Of a DNA stretch of 64,000 bases, positions 32,153 to 42,736 are shown in pieces. This DNA is from Tubulanus polymorphus. Lineage: Eukaryota; Nemertea; Palaeonemertea; Tubulaniformes; Tubulanidae. Position 1 is the first letter of the stretch. Every line of letters begins with the position of its first letter. The position numbers were made by a program, and so were the translations under genes. The DNA lies in NCBI RefSeq assembly GCF_964204645.1, contig NC_134032.1, positions 5,329,175 through 5,393,174 on the forward strand, in the 5' to 3' direction. The notes beneath the pieces were generated by a model that saw nothing but the letters and a program-made list of their open reading frames with translations, was not told where the DNA came from and made no database searches.

Positions 32153-33959
32153 TTAACCGGTGAGGTGTTCTCTGTCTCGCAGCAATTTTCGCGCTTTCTT
32201 CAGCCACAGATCTTTCTTCTCCCGGATTCTGGACCATCGCTGACAGCAGGTGGTACAGTCGCCATTAACTGCTGTACTGGTTGCCGGTATGGGGCAATGA
32301 CGAACAAAGTCCCTGAATCGGGCTGGCTCTTTCAATGCTCTCCTCGGGCGCAGACGACCAGACTGATCTCCGTTGTCGGCCGGTGCATGCAGCTGGGCAT
32401 TTTCCAATAGCTGACCCGCTGGGGGATCGACTTCCGGATCGACTTCTGCCTCCGCTTCGATTGGTGTGGCGTCATTGGGTGGTACTGCCACAATCCGCTC
32501 GTTTGGGCGCCTCCAGACAATCTCCTCGTCATCGCTCCTTCAGGGGCAGGTTCAATCTCAGGGGCAGGTTGGGGTTCAACTGTCCTCTTTCTAGTTCTGG
32601 CGGGGACAGCCTTCTTGACGTTGGTATGCGGCTGGCCAAACGCTGGCTTCATATCAAATATCATTGAAGTGGACAGTCTTTTGCTTTGGGGGACCCCCCT
32701 CCAGTCTGACCCGATACGTCACCTCCGACAGTTTCTCAATAATAATGAAGGGGCCCTTCCACTTCTTATGGAATTTTGCCGCCTCCCCTGGCTTAATGGC
32801 ATGACTATAGAGCCATACCCGATCCCCAACGTTATACCCATCCCGCCTAGCAAATCTGATGTAATTGACAGTCTGACGCCGCTGAGCCTTACCCAGTCTC
32901 TCCCTGACTCTTTGGTGCGCCTCCTGTAAGTTTGAGTGTACATCACGGCTAAACTTAGTGATCTACACTTGCTCTTCTGGTGGTCCAACCATGATATCTA
33001 GAGGCAAGACCATCTCTGAACCGAAAGTCAGGTAGAATGGGGTTTCGCCGGAGGATTCCTGGACACTAGAACGAAATGCCATCAGGCATGATGACAGTTC
33101 GGTGTCCCAGTCAGTGCCAGTTTCATTCACGGATATGGTCAGCATGGCCTTGGTGGATTTATTAAAGTTTTCCACCTAACCATTCCCCATCGGGTGATAC
33201 GAGGTGGTACGCGTCTTATCGATACCCAACAGTCGAAACATTTCTGTAAAAACCTTGGACTCGAAGTTGGCACCCAGGTCCGAGTGAATGTTTTCTGGGC
33301 AGCCATATCTCGTGACCCATTCATCCACGACTTTCCGAGCCACAGTGGGGGCCTTCTCATTCCGTACTGGCCATGCCTCGACCCACTTAGTGAAAGCGTC
33401 CTGGACAACAATAATGTAAGTGTTGCCGGATTTAGTACGCTGTAGGGGGCCCACTATGTCAATGTGCAACCTCTGCCCTCTACGACCCACTGGTGTTGAC
33501 ACCAAAGGTGCCTTCGGTCGCTTGGGCGGATTTTTGCATATTTGACATTTCTGGCACTGTTGAATATACTCATGGACAGCTCTTGTCAGACCTGGACACC
33601 AGAATCGTTCCCGCATCTTCCGCTCTGTCTTAGTGCGCCCTAAGTGCCTGCCGGAGATACCGCCATGAAGGTGTGACAAAACCTTAGGCAGTAACACGTA
33701 AGGCAGAACAACACGCGTTTTTCGAAAGTCTGGATCCAGGGGAGGGTCTCAAAAATAAAACGTCCTTGTCAATCATTAGGCGCTCATATTCACCAAGAAA
33801 CATTCTGGTTTTGGTGCTAAATTGGCGCATCACATCGGCACTTTGTTTAATCTGTTGTCGATGGACCAGGTCCTTGACTACAGATATGTCGGGGTCCTCG
33901 TCCTGTAACCGGGCTATGTCCACTGTCGACAAGCCTGCATGATCACTACCCACACCCAC
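32153..33959 (-). pseudogene. Gypsy integrase and pol C-terminus
   Basis: The minus-strand frame shows an HHCC zinc domain (LSHLHGG, CQKCQIC), then the core: HIDIVGPL (first Asp), HSDLGANFES (second Asp) and the Glu in VENFNK after an in-frame TAG at 33176-33178, where Gln is usual. DTELSSCLMAFRSS and GETPFYLTFGSEM follow. In another frame come GDRVWLYS and KWKGPF, typical of the C-terminal domain. The tail to 32153 is Pro- and acid-rich with RPRRALKEPARF. A frame change near 33690-33700 separates the N-terminal part. The protein is inactive as read. Confidence 0.85.
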
Positions 33960-34010
33960 CGCCGAAACCTGATATTTTGGGGTGCCGGTCTGACGACAGC
34001 TTTGGCAGTC

Positions 34011-34541
34011 TCAATGACGCTTCAGTCGTTTAGGGATGCGGGACAACGCGTCCGCATTTAGGTGGATACGCCCGGGCCGGTGCTCAATATCAAAGTCATA
34101 CTCGGCCAATCGTTCGTTCCAGCGGGCAACTTGTCCAGACTGAATGTTTGAAGACCGGAGCCATTTAAGTGCTGCATGGTCAGTGCGCACCAAGAATTTC
34201 AGGCCCAACAGGTAATGCCGGAAGTGTTCAATTATATCGACGAGGGCAAGCATCTCTCGCCTGGTGGCACAGTAATTCTCTTCACCACCCCGTAGTGTGC
34301 TGCCAGCTTACGCGATCACCCGTTCGGACGAGTCTGCCTGCACCTGTGAAAGTACAGCACCAATTGCCCAGTCACTAGCGTCACAGTCAATAATAAATTT
34401 GCCTGCATTTGTCTCGAAATCAGGGAAGGCCAAAACAGGAGGGCTAGTAAGTGCCCTTTTTGTGGCGTCAAATGCTCGCTGTTGCTCTATCCCCCATACA
34501 AAGACATGGCCCTTTTTAGTAAGCTGGTGTAGGGACGACAC
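34011..34541 (-). pseudogene. Gypsy RNase H domain
   Basis: FVWGIEQQRAFDATKRALTS and DFETNAGKFIIDCDASDWAIG (first catalytic Asp), then after a stop near 34308 LALVDIIEHFRHYLLGLKF, VRTDHAALKWL and RWNERLAEYDFDIEHRPG with NADALSR. This is the usual RT-connection/RNase H order of Gypsy elements. One or more frame breaks lie between 34250 and 34310. Confidence 0.85.
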
Positions 34542-34915
34542 ATTTGGGAATACCCCTCAATAAACTTTGAATAATAGGTCACTAACCCTGTGAAACTGCG
34601 GACCTCTGAAACTGTGGTTGGAACAGGCCAGTTCATAATTTTCTCAACTTTGGACGGGTCAGCCTCCATACCATTCCCACTAACAATATGGCCCAAAAAC
34701 TTCAACCCTCTCCGCAGTAGGTGACATTTTCTGGGTTTCAGTTTAAGGTTTGCAGACCGGAAACATGAGAACACCTCAGCGAGTTTACCAATGTGTGACC
34801 CAACGTCAGCTGAGTGAACAATGACATCATCGAAATATATTAATGCCGTTTTCCACGAGACCTTATCCAGGGCCATAGTCATAAGCCGTGAAAAACAGGC
34901 AGGGGCATTGGTCAG
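34487..34915 (-). pseudogene. Gypsy reverse transcriptase, C-terminal half
   Basis: NAPACFSRLMTMALD continues the GLTN motif interrupted by the inserted element. ALIYFDDVIVHS is the YxDD catalytic motif. LKLKPRKCHLLRRGLKFLGHIVS and VRSFTGLVTYYSKFIEGYS are the thumb and connection blocks. The other half of the motif lies at 36051-36110, on the far side of the insertion. Confidence 0.85.
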
Positions 34916-36050
34916 CGGTGTTGTCATATCGCGGAAAGACGGAATCGCGGAATTTTCCAAAAACGCGGAATTTCTTCATTTTAACTATAAATAGTAAACG
35001 GGTTTTCCCACGGGGATACCCACTGTCGGACAGGGCATCGGACCCAGGTTTTCAACCACGGGAATTAGTATTTGATAATTTATTATATCGCCAGTCAACA
35101 ACTTAACGATACTGTTCCAAATAATGTAGAACCTATAGGCAATACGTGCTTTGCGAATTCAGTGATACAGAGTATCGCTGCATTAACTGAAGGAATACAA
35201 ATCGATGGTACGTAAACGTAGGATTTGTGATGTCACCATGGGTCATTCTTCAGGACTCAGTTCCGAGTTAAGATTTGACTCTGGTCTCTGGATTTAAAAC
35301 ATTGGAAATGAATTGATTCTAAGTAACTCAGAGTTAACTCACAACTGTGGAACTGGATCGATGTCACACGAAAATAAATATACATTATGTATATTTCATT
35401 CTGGCTTAGGATTGTTGATGCGTGTTGTGTGTCTACATTGTTGTTATAAGCGAATGTGGTTTATCTTTTAGAATTAAATGATATGAAAGATTATAAAATG
35501 GTTTCGTTTTTTTAATGTTTTCTTTGTGACTGCTATAACATATATGTTCCTATGCTGATTATTTGGATCAAAAGAATCTCATTGGTACCGGTACTGGACG
35601 AATTTGACGAAGGAATTTGAACCGGTACTTGTTTGGTCGTAGGATTTCATGTTTGCAACCATCTACAACTACGGTCCGACACCGCGAACGTGCTCAATAT
35701 TTATCTGATAATATTCGTTTCTGAAGATCTCAAAAAGTCGATGAACTTCGATAACCGAAGTTTGCCCAGTAGAAATAGACATTAGGTGCCTGGTCTCTTT
35801 CACCCCACTTGATTCTGACTTCTTTTACAGGTGGCAGCCAGTCAACGGTATCGTAATATAATAATTCCATATAAAATTGCCTGCAAATAATGGGACTCGA
35901 ACCTAACTCGTTGCATCGATCGGTCCGGTGCCCTGTCCGACAATGGGTATCCCCGTGGGAAAACCCGTTTTCTATTTAAAGTAAAAATGAAGAAATTCCG
36001 CGTTTTTGGAAAATTCCGCGATTCCGTCTTTCCGCGATATGACAACACCG
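34916..36050. mobile_element. 1135-bp TIR element in Gypsy RT with 9-bp target duplication, carrying a USP exon
   Basis: The ends CGGTGTTGTCATATCGCGG and CCGCGATATGACAACACCG are perfect inverted repeats, and similarity extends about 140 bp. ATTGGTCAG (34907-34915) and ATTAGTCAG (36051-36059) flank it as a 9-bp duplication with one difference. Removing it rejoins MAFGLTN to APACFSRL. Nine-base duplications with long TIRs fit Mutator-like elements. The centre carries a ubiquitin-protease exon, so this looks like a Pack-MULE-type element. The right arm holds a tRNA-like word (GGTTCGAGTCCC on the minus strand). Confidence 0.8.
35095..35207 (+). pseudogene. Captured ubiquitin-specific protease (USP) Cys-box exon
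   Basis: Between a CGCCAG acceptor ending at 35094 and a GTACGT donor at 35208 lies one open exon. It reads VEPIGNTCFANSVIQSIAAL, the Cys box of ubiquitin-specific proteases (G-N-T-C-F-x-N-S-x-x-Q, with the nucleophilic Cys). The His box and the remaining domain are not visible in the element. The exon has intact splice signals but nothing to splice to nearby. It is most simply read as a host gene piece captured by the TIR element. The residues around the Cys are conserved enough to name the family but not the gene. Confidence 0.65.
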
Positions 36051-36610
36051 ATTAGTCAGGCCAAACGCCATGACGTTCCACTCCCACAATCGATTCTCCG
36101 TGCAGAACGCTGTCTTTGGTTTATCTCTTTCCCGTCACAAACCATCCCGACGGAATTGTTGTTGTGGGTGTATCTCTGCCTAAAATAAGCAGTAGCTACA
36201 ATTTCGTGTCCAACTGGGATCATGCGAGTCTCGGTCAGGAATAGGCGGCACGCAGTTGGTCGGGAATCCCTGTGTTCCAATGGTATGTCAGACAGGCCAC
36301 AGCTCATATTTGGGTAATCAATCACGCAGTTGTTGTCGCGGAAGAAATCACCACCAAGGAGACAATCCTGTGACAAATCATCTGCAATCACCATTGGAAC
36401 CATAAAACTACAATCCCCCAAACTAAGGCGAACATCGACCGAACCCCTAACCTTAATGTCCTGACCGGTAGCTGTAACCTACTCAAAATCAATCTTGAGC
36501 ATAGTCACACCAGCGCCGGTGTCGAGAAGCGCAGAGATTCTTCCTACACTATTGACTATAGCAGAACAATAGAGGCCAGTGTCACGGATATCTACATTCT
36601 GCACACTTCG
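36051..36610 (-). pseudogene. Gypsy protease and middle RT fragment, with RT deletion
   Basis: On the minus strand SALLDTGAGVTMLK at about 36500-36535 is the aspartic protease active site. It is followed by IADDLSQDCLLGGDFF, the flap and the last protease strands, to about 36140. Close to 36110 the sequence jumps in another frame to KTAFCTENRLWEWNVMAFGLTN, the RT block just before the insertion. The N-terminal 150 or so RT residues, with the first catalytic Asp, are missing, so an internal deletion happened here. Confidence 0.8.
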
Positions 36611-36612
36611 AA

Positions 36613-37817
36613 TTAATGGGGTGTGCTCTCGGTTACTGTTTGTGGGTAGGTCTGCTTCGGAGTTCTGGGTGTACTCTGAAGAGGAGCTTTGATTTGACCG
36701 TTAGGATGTGTGCTCTTCCCGAGTTGTAAACCACTTGAGTCCGGGCAGCTACCCAGTGGGTTGTCGTATTCATAATCATTTTCATTTGTACTATAAACAG
36801 GGGTATTTACAACATTTATACAGGTATCTAATTGTCTACGGTGTGGAGGGATATATTTCGGGACTTGGGGCCGATGGTTTAAAAGCGCTTGCCCTGCCCC
36901 TCGAGGAACGCATCTGCCCGTTTCCCTGACTATTAGGACAGTTCCTAGCATAATGTCCGTGCTCAGTGCACGAGTGGCATATCACCGTAGGACATGCACT
37001 AGCCGGGTGGTCTGGCACCCGAAAGCGCCAACAGATGTCAGCCGCCGGATTTCTGGGAGGTTCCGGATTCCTGGAAGGCCTTGTCTGACCTCGACGCTCG
37101 AGATTTTCGATGTGGAGATTTAAACTCTGGACCTGTTTAACCAGTTCCGAAAGCAGCTCGGTCTCGTTGGGCTTTGCCCGGGCTTCATTTACCATCGCAC
37201 GTTTCCCCCTCGAATCATGCTTTTCAGCTATACGCCTAGCCGATTCAAAACCTCTAGCCAGGGACACAGCCTCTGACAAGGTTTTCGGCTGAGAAACGTA
37301 CAACTGTTCCCTAGCTGTTAATGGCAAACTCCAGTCAAAAACTGGTCACGAGCCAGCTCGTCTTGTAGCGTATGTCCAGCGTCTGGATAGGCGTTTTGGG
37401 CTAGCTCCATAAGTGCGTTGGCGAAACGTCCGAGGTTTTCGGGCTGTTTTTGCTCGCGTGCCTTTAGCATGAGTTTGTAATCGCCGGGCGATTTAGTTAG
37501 GGACATACGGTCTTTAATGGATGTCGAGAACTCATAATAGGTCAATTTGTCCGACAAGTGAAGATTTTTGATGGCCAGATATGACTCATGGTCCATATAC
37601 ATTAAGAGGTGATCCTTCTGTACTGAAGGATCAGTTATCCCCATGAGGTAACAGTAACTATCAAATCTCTCGAGCCATACTTTAAGTTGTGACCAGCACT
37701 GTAGGTTTTAGGTACAGGTACCTTGACCTTGGTGTGGTCTCTGGGTCTGGCTGGCTCAGAGGGTGATTCTGACTTAGTGTTTTTAATTTTATCTTCCACA
37801 TACTGTGTCACAGACAT
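36613..37817 (-). pseudogene. Gypsy gag
   Basis: The minus-strand frame starts at about 37817 (MSVTQYVEDKIKN). It continues after a frame change near 37640 with a capsid-like helical region (YEFSTSIKDRMSL, ENLGRFANALMELA, ARDQFLTGV). A second change near 37320 leads to the nucleocapsid, which has the CCHC knuckle CHSCTEHGHYARNC at about 36950-36985. Gag packages the RNA. Confidence 0.8.
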
Positions 37818-38221
37818 GAGGAACTGGTTGACATCGAGATGACTAGCATCTTGTTCGGAATATGTTCCCCAGGCATCGACATTATAAATACAAGTCAGTT
37901 ATTTCAATACAGTCCAATATAATAGAAAAGGTGAACAAAAGTTTTTCGTATACCGGTCTGTGTCTCGCTCTCTGTCTTCCAAGCAATAATAAAATAATAT
38001 GCAAATAAAAATGATTTTTCCCCAAATTTTCTCTCAGTACTAATTCTGATTAAATAAAGAATATGACAAGTTAACGGTTTTAACTGCTATGAGTGTCCGT
38101 TATAAGTCTTTCAAGTATAGTATTTTCTACTAATAATGGTAAGCGTGGTTCGCTCAGACTAGGTTCCCAACGTGGAGCCGCATTAAAAGACCATAAAATA
38201 CACGACAATCGAAATAAAATC
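37818..38221 (-). other. Gypsy 5' leader
   Basis: AT-rich, non-coding. It lies between gag and the primer-binding site. Confidence 0.5.
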
Positions 38222-38239
38222 CCACTTCGCTGCCACCAG
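38222..38239 (-). other. Gypsy primer-binding site
   Basis: On the minus strand CTGGTGGCAGCGAAGTGG follows the LTR end directly. TGGTGGCAGC is the start expected of a tRNA 3'-end complement. Confidence 0.65.
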
Positions 38240-38458
38240 TGTAACAATTGTCGTCTTGGAGTTTCTAATGGTGATATAAGAGGTAATCGCCGCTGAAGTA
38301 GGGGACGTTCCGGGTCTTGAACCGGGACAAAAGATAACACACGACTCACCAGGCCAAGGGATTCTTTTCAAGAGAGGGATAGGTATGCCACCTATCGTTA
38401 ACATTTATTAACACCAATACAAATACACTATATTACAATACAATTACAGGCGGGTACA
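38240..38458 (-). repeat. Gypsy 5' LTR
   Basis: Matches the other LTR, with a 30-bp extra block (38369-38398, GAGAGGGATAGGTATGCC) and a shortened outer end GGGTACA. Confidence 0.85.
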
Positions 38459-39890
38459 TATTCGAGGTTTGAATATTTTTCAATTTGAACTAACAACAAC
38501 GAAAATCTTGTAAAAAAATAAATATGATTAGCGTTCCCGCGTATAATAATCCATGTTGTTTTTTAAACTAAGTACGTAAAAAGCAAGAGAGATCCCACAA
38601 GGAATTGAGCCAAAGTGAAAGTTCTATATTAAAATGATAATATTTCGAGCAGCGTTTCGGCTAAATGCTATGAGCTATCATCAGGCCTACCGAGATACAT
38701 GTAAAAACAGCCCGCCTCTCTCATCTTTTTTGAGAAACCAGTGTCACGAGAAGCACGCTATCAATTTTAAATGGCTCAATGCATGACTGTCATATATGTA
38801 TCTGTTCCCTTGTGGGTAGTTGTAGCTCATTCGATTTTATTTTCATCGACGCAGTCATGAAAATTACAATAGTGAATCGATGACGTCATTTTCGTGTCAC
38901 CTGTAATAACTCGTTGGTTGGAGTTCAAATTGAAAAATATACAAGAATCTATAAAAATTCCTAATTTACCATTTTTCTGCCGATAGCAGTCACATATTGT
39001 AGGAAGATGACGCGAAACATTTACGCATAACGAAGTAATACAATTGAAATGTTTACCTGCTGCGTTATTTAATGTACCAAATCTTTTTAAATTTACCAAG
39101 GTCTAGCTGTAAAATGCATGAAATGTAGAAAATCTCGATATCATATTGCAATGTAAATGTATGGGGAATTTGTGAAAATATGTTTAAAAAACATAAATAT
39201 TTAAGAAAAGTTTTTAAAAATTGGGAATTTTGTAACAAAGAAAAAGCGATGCGAAAAAAAGATAAAGTATATACATATACATATTTTTGTCTGTTATTTC
39301 TCTATATTTGGAAAGACTAAAGTGATTTAGTTACATGTGTGTGTAGTTTCGTTGTTTAAAATCTCTTGTGTATACAAAACTTTGGAACCATATTTTTCAA
39401 AAACCTAAAAATTGTTATACCGCGTTTATTGAAAATTTAAAATCATCATCCTACTAAAACGCCATATACTGAAAAATGATAAAACCGGAAATCCCATTTT
39501 CTATTTTTTCATCAAACCTGTTAGTATTTTCCTATTAAAAAAGTCCAAACCATATTTTTTTTAAACTGAAAAATTGTTTAACCTCGTTAACTGGAAATAA
39601 AGAATTCTGCATTATAATCAATGTAAGTTATCGGGAAATGCTTACAACTCGAAATCTAATAAACTGCGGTTTTACATATTCGACACTAAAACACTAAAAT
39701 CACTTAAACACTAACGCACTAGGATGCGCATTATAAGAGTATTTCTATTGATAAATCATCTAAAACTTTGAAAATGCCGGAGGGCTACAACGCTGTATAA
39801 ATTGAGCTTGTCAACACTTTGTATACAATACATAACATTAGAACATGTCCAAGCGCGTGGCATTGAGTCAAGCCCCGTAACCATCTAGTC
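38459..39890. other. No recognised gene
   Basis: AT-rich. It includes the hammerhead-like motif at 38645-38690 and otherwise nothing recognisable. AAACCATATTTTT recurs with CCTAAAAATTGTT-like words near 39385-39420 and 39550-39590. Confidence 0.3.
38645..38690 (-). ncRNA. Hammerhead-ribozyme-like motif (retroelement type)
   Basis: On the minus strand CTGATGA (38684-38678) is followed by AGCT...AGCC and GAAAC (38658-38654), the first two conserved strands of a hammerhead around a short helix. This phrase resembles those in Penelope-like element termini. No GIY-YIG or RT of that type is nearby. The cleavage strand was not identified. Confidence 0.4.
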
Positions 39891-39899
39891 TCTGATCTT

Positions 39900-40365
39900 T
39901 CAGTTAACCTCATAATTATTTTAACTAAATTCCGTCCTGCAAACCATAAGCTCCCAATAGAAACTGGCCGATGGAATAATGTAGAGCGTGCTGAAAGAAT
40001 ATGTAAATTGTGTAATAATGGAATTGGGGACGAATTTCATTACCTTTTCAACTGTATATATTTAAATGATAGAAGGGAGTTATACCTAGACAGGAGATTT
40101 TATACGAACCCCCAACATTTTCAGATAAAAATTATTAATGCAAACTAAAGATGTAGCCGAACTCCGTAAACTGTGTATTTTTGTTGGAAGAATTTTGAAA
40201 CTTTTCAATTGATAGCTCACATGAAAATCAATGTGTAATTATGTATCTATCTACTGTGCGTCCTATATATAATGTATTTATTTTTATGTATACTGTATCA
40301 CTCGAATTGTCTTTGTATTAAGACCAAGAGTTTGTCAAATAAAGCAAAAGTAAAGTAAAGTAATA
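39900..40365 (+). pseudogene. 5'-truncated LINE 3' end with (AAAGT)n tail
   Basis: FRPANHKLPIETGRW then ERICKLCNNG and GDEFHYLFNC is the C-terminal zinc knuckle of a non-LTR retrotransposon. It is followed by a 3' UTR with AATAAAG and a tail of AAAGTAAAGTAAAGT. A 5'-truncated copy with a short repeat tail is typical of LINE insertion. Confidence 0.75.
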
Positions 40366-40429
40366 GTTTTTTCGATTCATCCATGAGATTGTAACGTTAA
40401 TAAATTCGCTTGCGATATGTTAATAGTTA

Positions 40430-40850
40430 TACTAGAGGAATATCTAAAAGCGTCTTTCTTTGGCGTTTTTCCATGCGATCGACTACCAGATATAAACCAG
40501 CGTCCCGCTGGGTTTTATAGTAAACAATGACAATTACGACGAACCGGGTGAACATTGGCTAACTGTATATATAAACGAATACGGAATCGGTTATTTTTGA
40601 TTCGTTCGGGCAACAACCCGGAACTTGTGATGTTAGAAAAATACTTGGATGAAAATTGCATAGATTGGAAATATAATAATAAGATGTATCAAAACGTATT
40701 TTCCGATGTATTTCTGTTATTACGCAATATTTGTACTATTGCACCTATGTCACGGTAACGGTGTACGCGATATTACGAAACTATTGTCAAATAAAACTAA
40801 TGATAATGATTATTTTGTAAAAGAAAAATTTATCGTGAAATATTTTAAGC
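40430..40850 (+). pseudogene. Adenain-like cysteine protease relic (Polinton/adenovirus type)
   Basis: In three frames, in order: FFGVFPCDRLP, then GFIVNNDN with PGEHWLTVYI (catalytic His), FFDSFG (acidic residue) and CYYAIFVLLHLCHG (catalytic Cys). The spacing matches the adenovirus-type (C5) capsid maturation protease also encoded by Polintons/Mavericks and adintoviruses, which cuts viral precursor proteins. At least three frame changes (near 40525, 40597 and 40715) show it is dead. No capsid, polymerase B or integrase gene of such an element is visible nearby. Confidence 0.7.
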
Positions 40851-41329
40851 TTCTATAATAAACTATTATGTATATGAATTTTGTCGTTTTCTAAATTATA
40901 TTTCTATAAACTCGCCGTAGAAAACCATCTGTTACTAGTCTAGGTTTTCCAAACAGCTTAATCGCGTCAGTCAATCAACAAACAACCAACAAACCCGGAA
41001 TGGGTATACTATAGTTGGTTTGCTCATACTTAATTTCCCCAATCGCGGTTGTGTCTCTGATCTAAATAACTTATTCGGCAGATGCTAACAACGGGTCAAT
41101 GGTTTTTGTTTCTCAATTACTTAATTGCGTAATTTTCATCCTGCATATTCCGTCACATATCATCGAGGGTACTGACCAGATATTTTAGATGGTAGATGCT
41201 AACCATGGGTCAATGGTATTTGTTTCTCAATTACTTAATTACGTTCATAGATGATATATTGTATCAAGGGGGTCTGGCCAACGACAAAATGCTTGATTAT
41301 TATAGAGTAAATCCGAATAAAATGAGACA

Positions 41330-42430
41330 GATATGAAATATTATATACATTGCAAGTTTATTATTTACTCGTTCATCTAAAAAACATAAATATTTTTTAT
41401 TCCAAAAATATTATACATATACACGGGTTATGGCTTTTATTTATACAATCCGGTAGATGACGAATGAGTCGCTACGTATAAAAATTCGTAAAAGATAGAA
41501 ACTCACTACTTTAGTTAATCCTCTTTTGGTCAGAGCGGTTTTAAATTACTTTAATTATACTTGGGTTATCATTATACCGTATTCAGGTGCTTTCTAACCC
41601 CGCTTGTGTCTTTTGCGCAGTACGGGCATCTGTATTCCTGATTCGAGTGACTCGAATCGTACCAGCACGGTCTCATATTAGCCAGTTCGGATATATCTTC
41701 TGTAAAATTAATGTCTTTCAATTTTTTTCCATTGTTCCAATGTTAGTTTTACGCCGCATCTAGTCGGATTTACGTCGAAAAGCTCATCGTATTTTCGGAT
41801 ATCTACGTAATACGGTGATCGTGACTAGATCCATATATCTTGATAAAGTTCGAACGTAACATTTCGGCTACTATTTTAGTGCTCCAATAACAGACATCTT
41901 GGAAATGATTTGTCCTAAAACTACCCCCTTATTTATGGGTCTAAGTCAGACGACTAATTAGTTGATTAATTCTCATAGTCTAACAGTTTACTCAAAGTAT
42001 TTGAGGATTCTATCACATATAATTAACGGTGTTTTTGATACTCGGGTCTAATATCACCCAGCATATAGGACCATCTGTTCGGTTTTTTCTAAACAATTTA
42101 ATTACCTCAGCGCTATGAGCACTAAAAATGTTCGAATTATTGCTAGTGTAATTGGTTTGAAACCTCACACATAATTTCCCATCTCGGACGTGTCTCCGAT
42201 CTACATCACTTAATTGCCTTCGTCTTCCACATATAATTAATGGTGTTTGGATACTATCGACCCATCTGCTACTAGTCTAGGTAATTGGTTTTGCTCACAC
42301 CTATTTTCACCCAATCGTGGTCATGTATTGATCTAAATCAATTAATTGCCTTCTTTGTCGGTATATGGTATCATGGGTCTGGATAGAAACGAAATGCTAG
42401 ATTAACGTATTGTTAACTCAGAATGAGTCA
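41330..42430. repeat. Duplicated block (pairs with 42415-43045)
   Basis: AAAAACATAAATATTTTT, AAAGATAGAAACTCACTACT and TTTAGTTAATCCTCTTT occur in the same order near 41380-41530 and 42470-42580, followed by PC4-gene sequence in both. Spacer words such as ACTAGTCTAGGT, CAATCG.GG and TCTAAAT also recur at 40935-41070 and 42180-42345. This is a local tandem duplication with divergence. Confidence 0.65.
41555..41860 (-). pseudogene. Decayed copy of the tandem-PC4 gene 3' part
   Basis: Closely matches 42737-43045, including the zinc-ribbon codons, the CWYDSSHSNQEYRCPYC region and the PC4 block, but with frame changes (an extra T near 41730, a missing base near 41800). It ends before the N-terminal PC4 domain. 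It shows that the PC4 gene was duplicated in tandem and one copy died. Confidence 0.75.
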
Positions 42431-42736
42431 AAAATGAAATCTTTTATTCAATTAATGTTTTATTTAGTCCTAAAAAACATAAATATTTTTATAAATATTG
42501 TAGATAAACATAGGTCATACACGAAAAAACCATAAATTTCATAAAAGATAGAAACTCACTACTTTAGTTAATCCTCTTTGGTTAGAGCGGATCTTAATGA
42601 AGTCCTGGATTAGTCATTTCGGATACTTATTTCTATCTAAGAGTTTAACGCAAACTAACGTATATAAATTGATGTATTTTTACACATTTTGTTAATCGGT
42701 TATGATATAAATATTATTTAATTAATATCTGTGAAA

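Larger units (their letters stand above)
30779..38458 (-). mobile_element. Gypsy-type LTR retrotransposon, degenerate, minus strand
   Basis: Two related LTRs (30779-30976 and 38240-38458) flank gag, protease, RT, RNase H, integrase and an extra 3' ORF, in Ty3/Gypsy order, read on the minus strand. A purine tract abuts the 3' LTR and a TGG-beginning primer-binding site abuts the 5' LTR. The element has frame breaks in gag and pol, a nonsense codon in integrase, an internal deletion in RT and an inserted TIR element. The flanks show no matching target duplication, and one LTR has a 30-bp extra block and a different outer end. The copy may be recombinant. Confidence 0.9.

Noticed and set aside
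32153-33445. Plus-strand open frames inside the Gypsy pol region
   Set aside because: They are antisense shadows of the pol frames, without motifs.
40555-40758. Small intact 67-residue protein
   Set aside because: Motifs of an adenain-type protease on either side lie in other frames, so this is only the middle of a broken gene.
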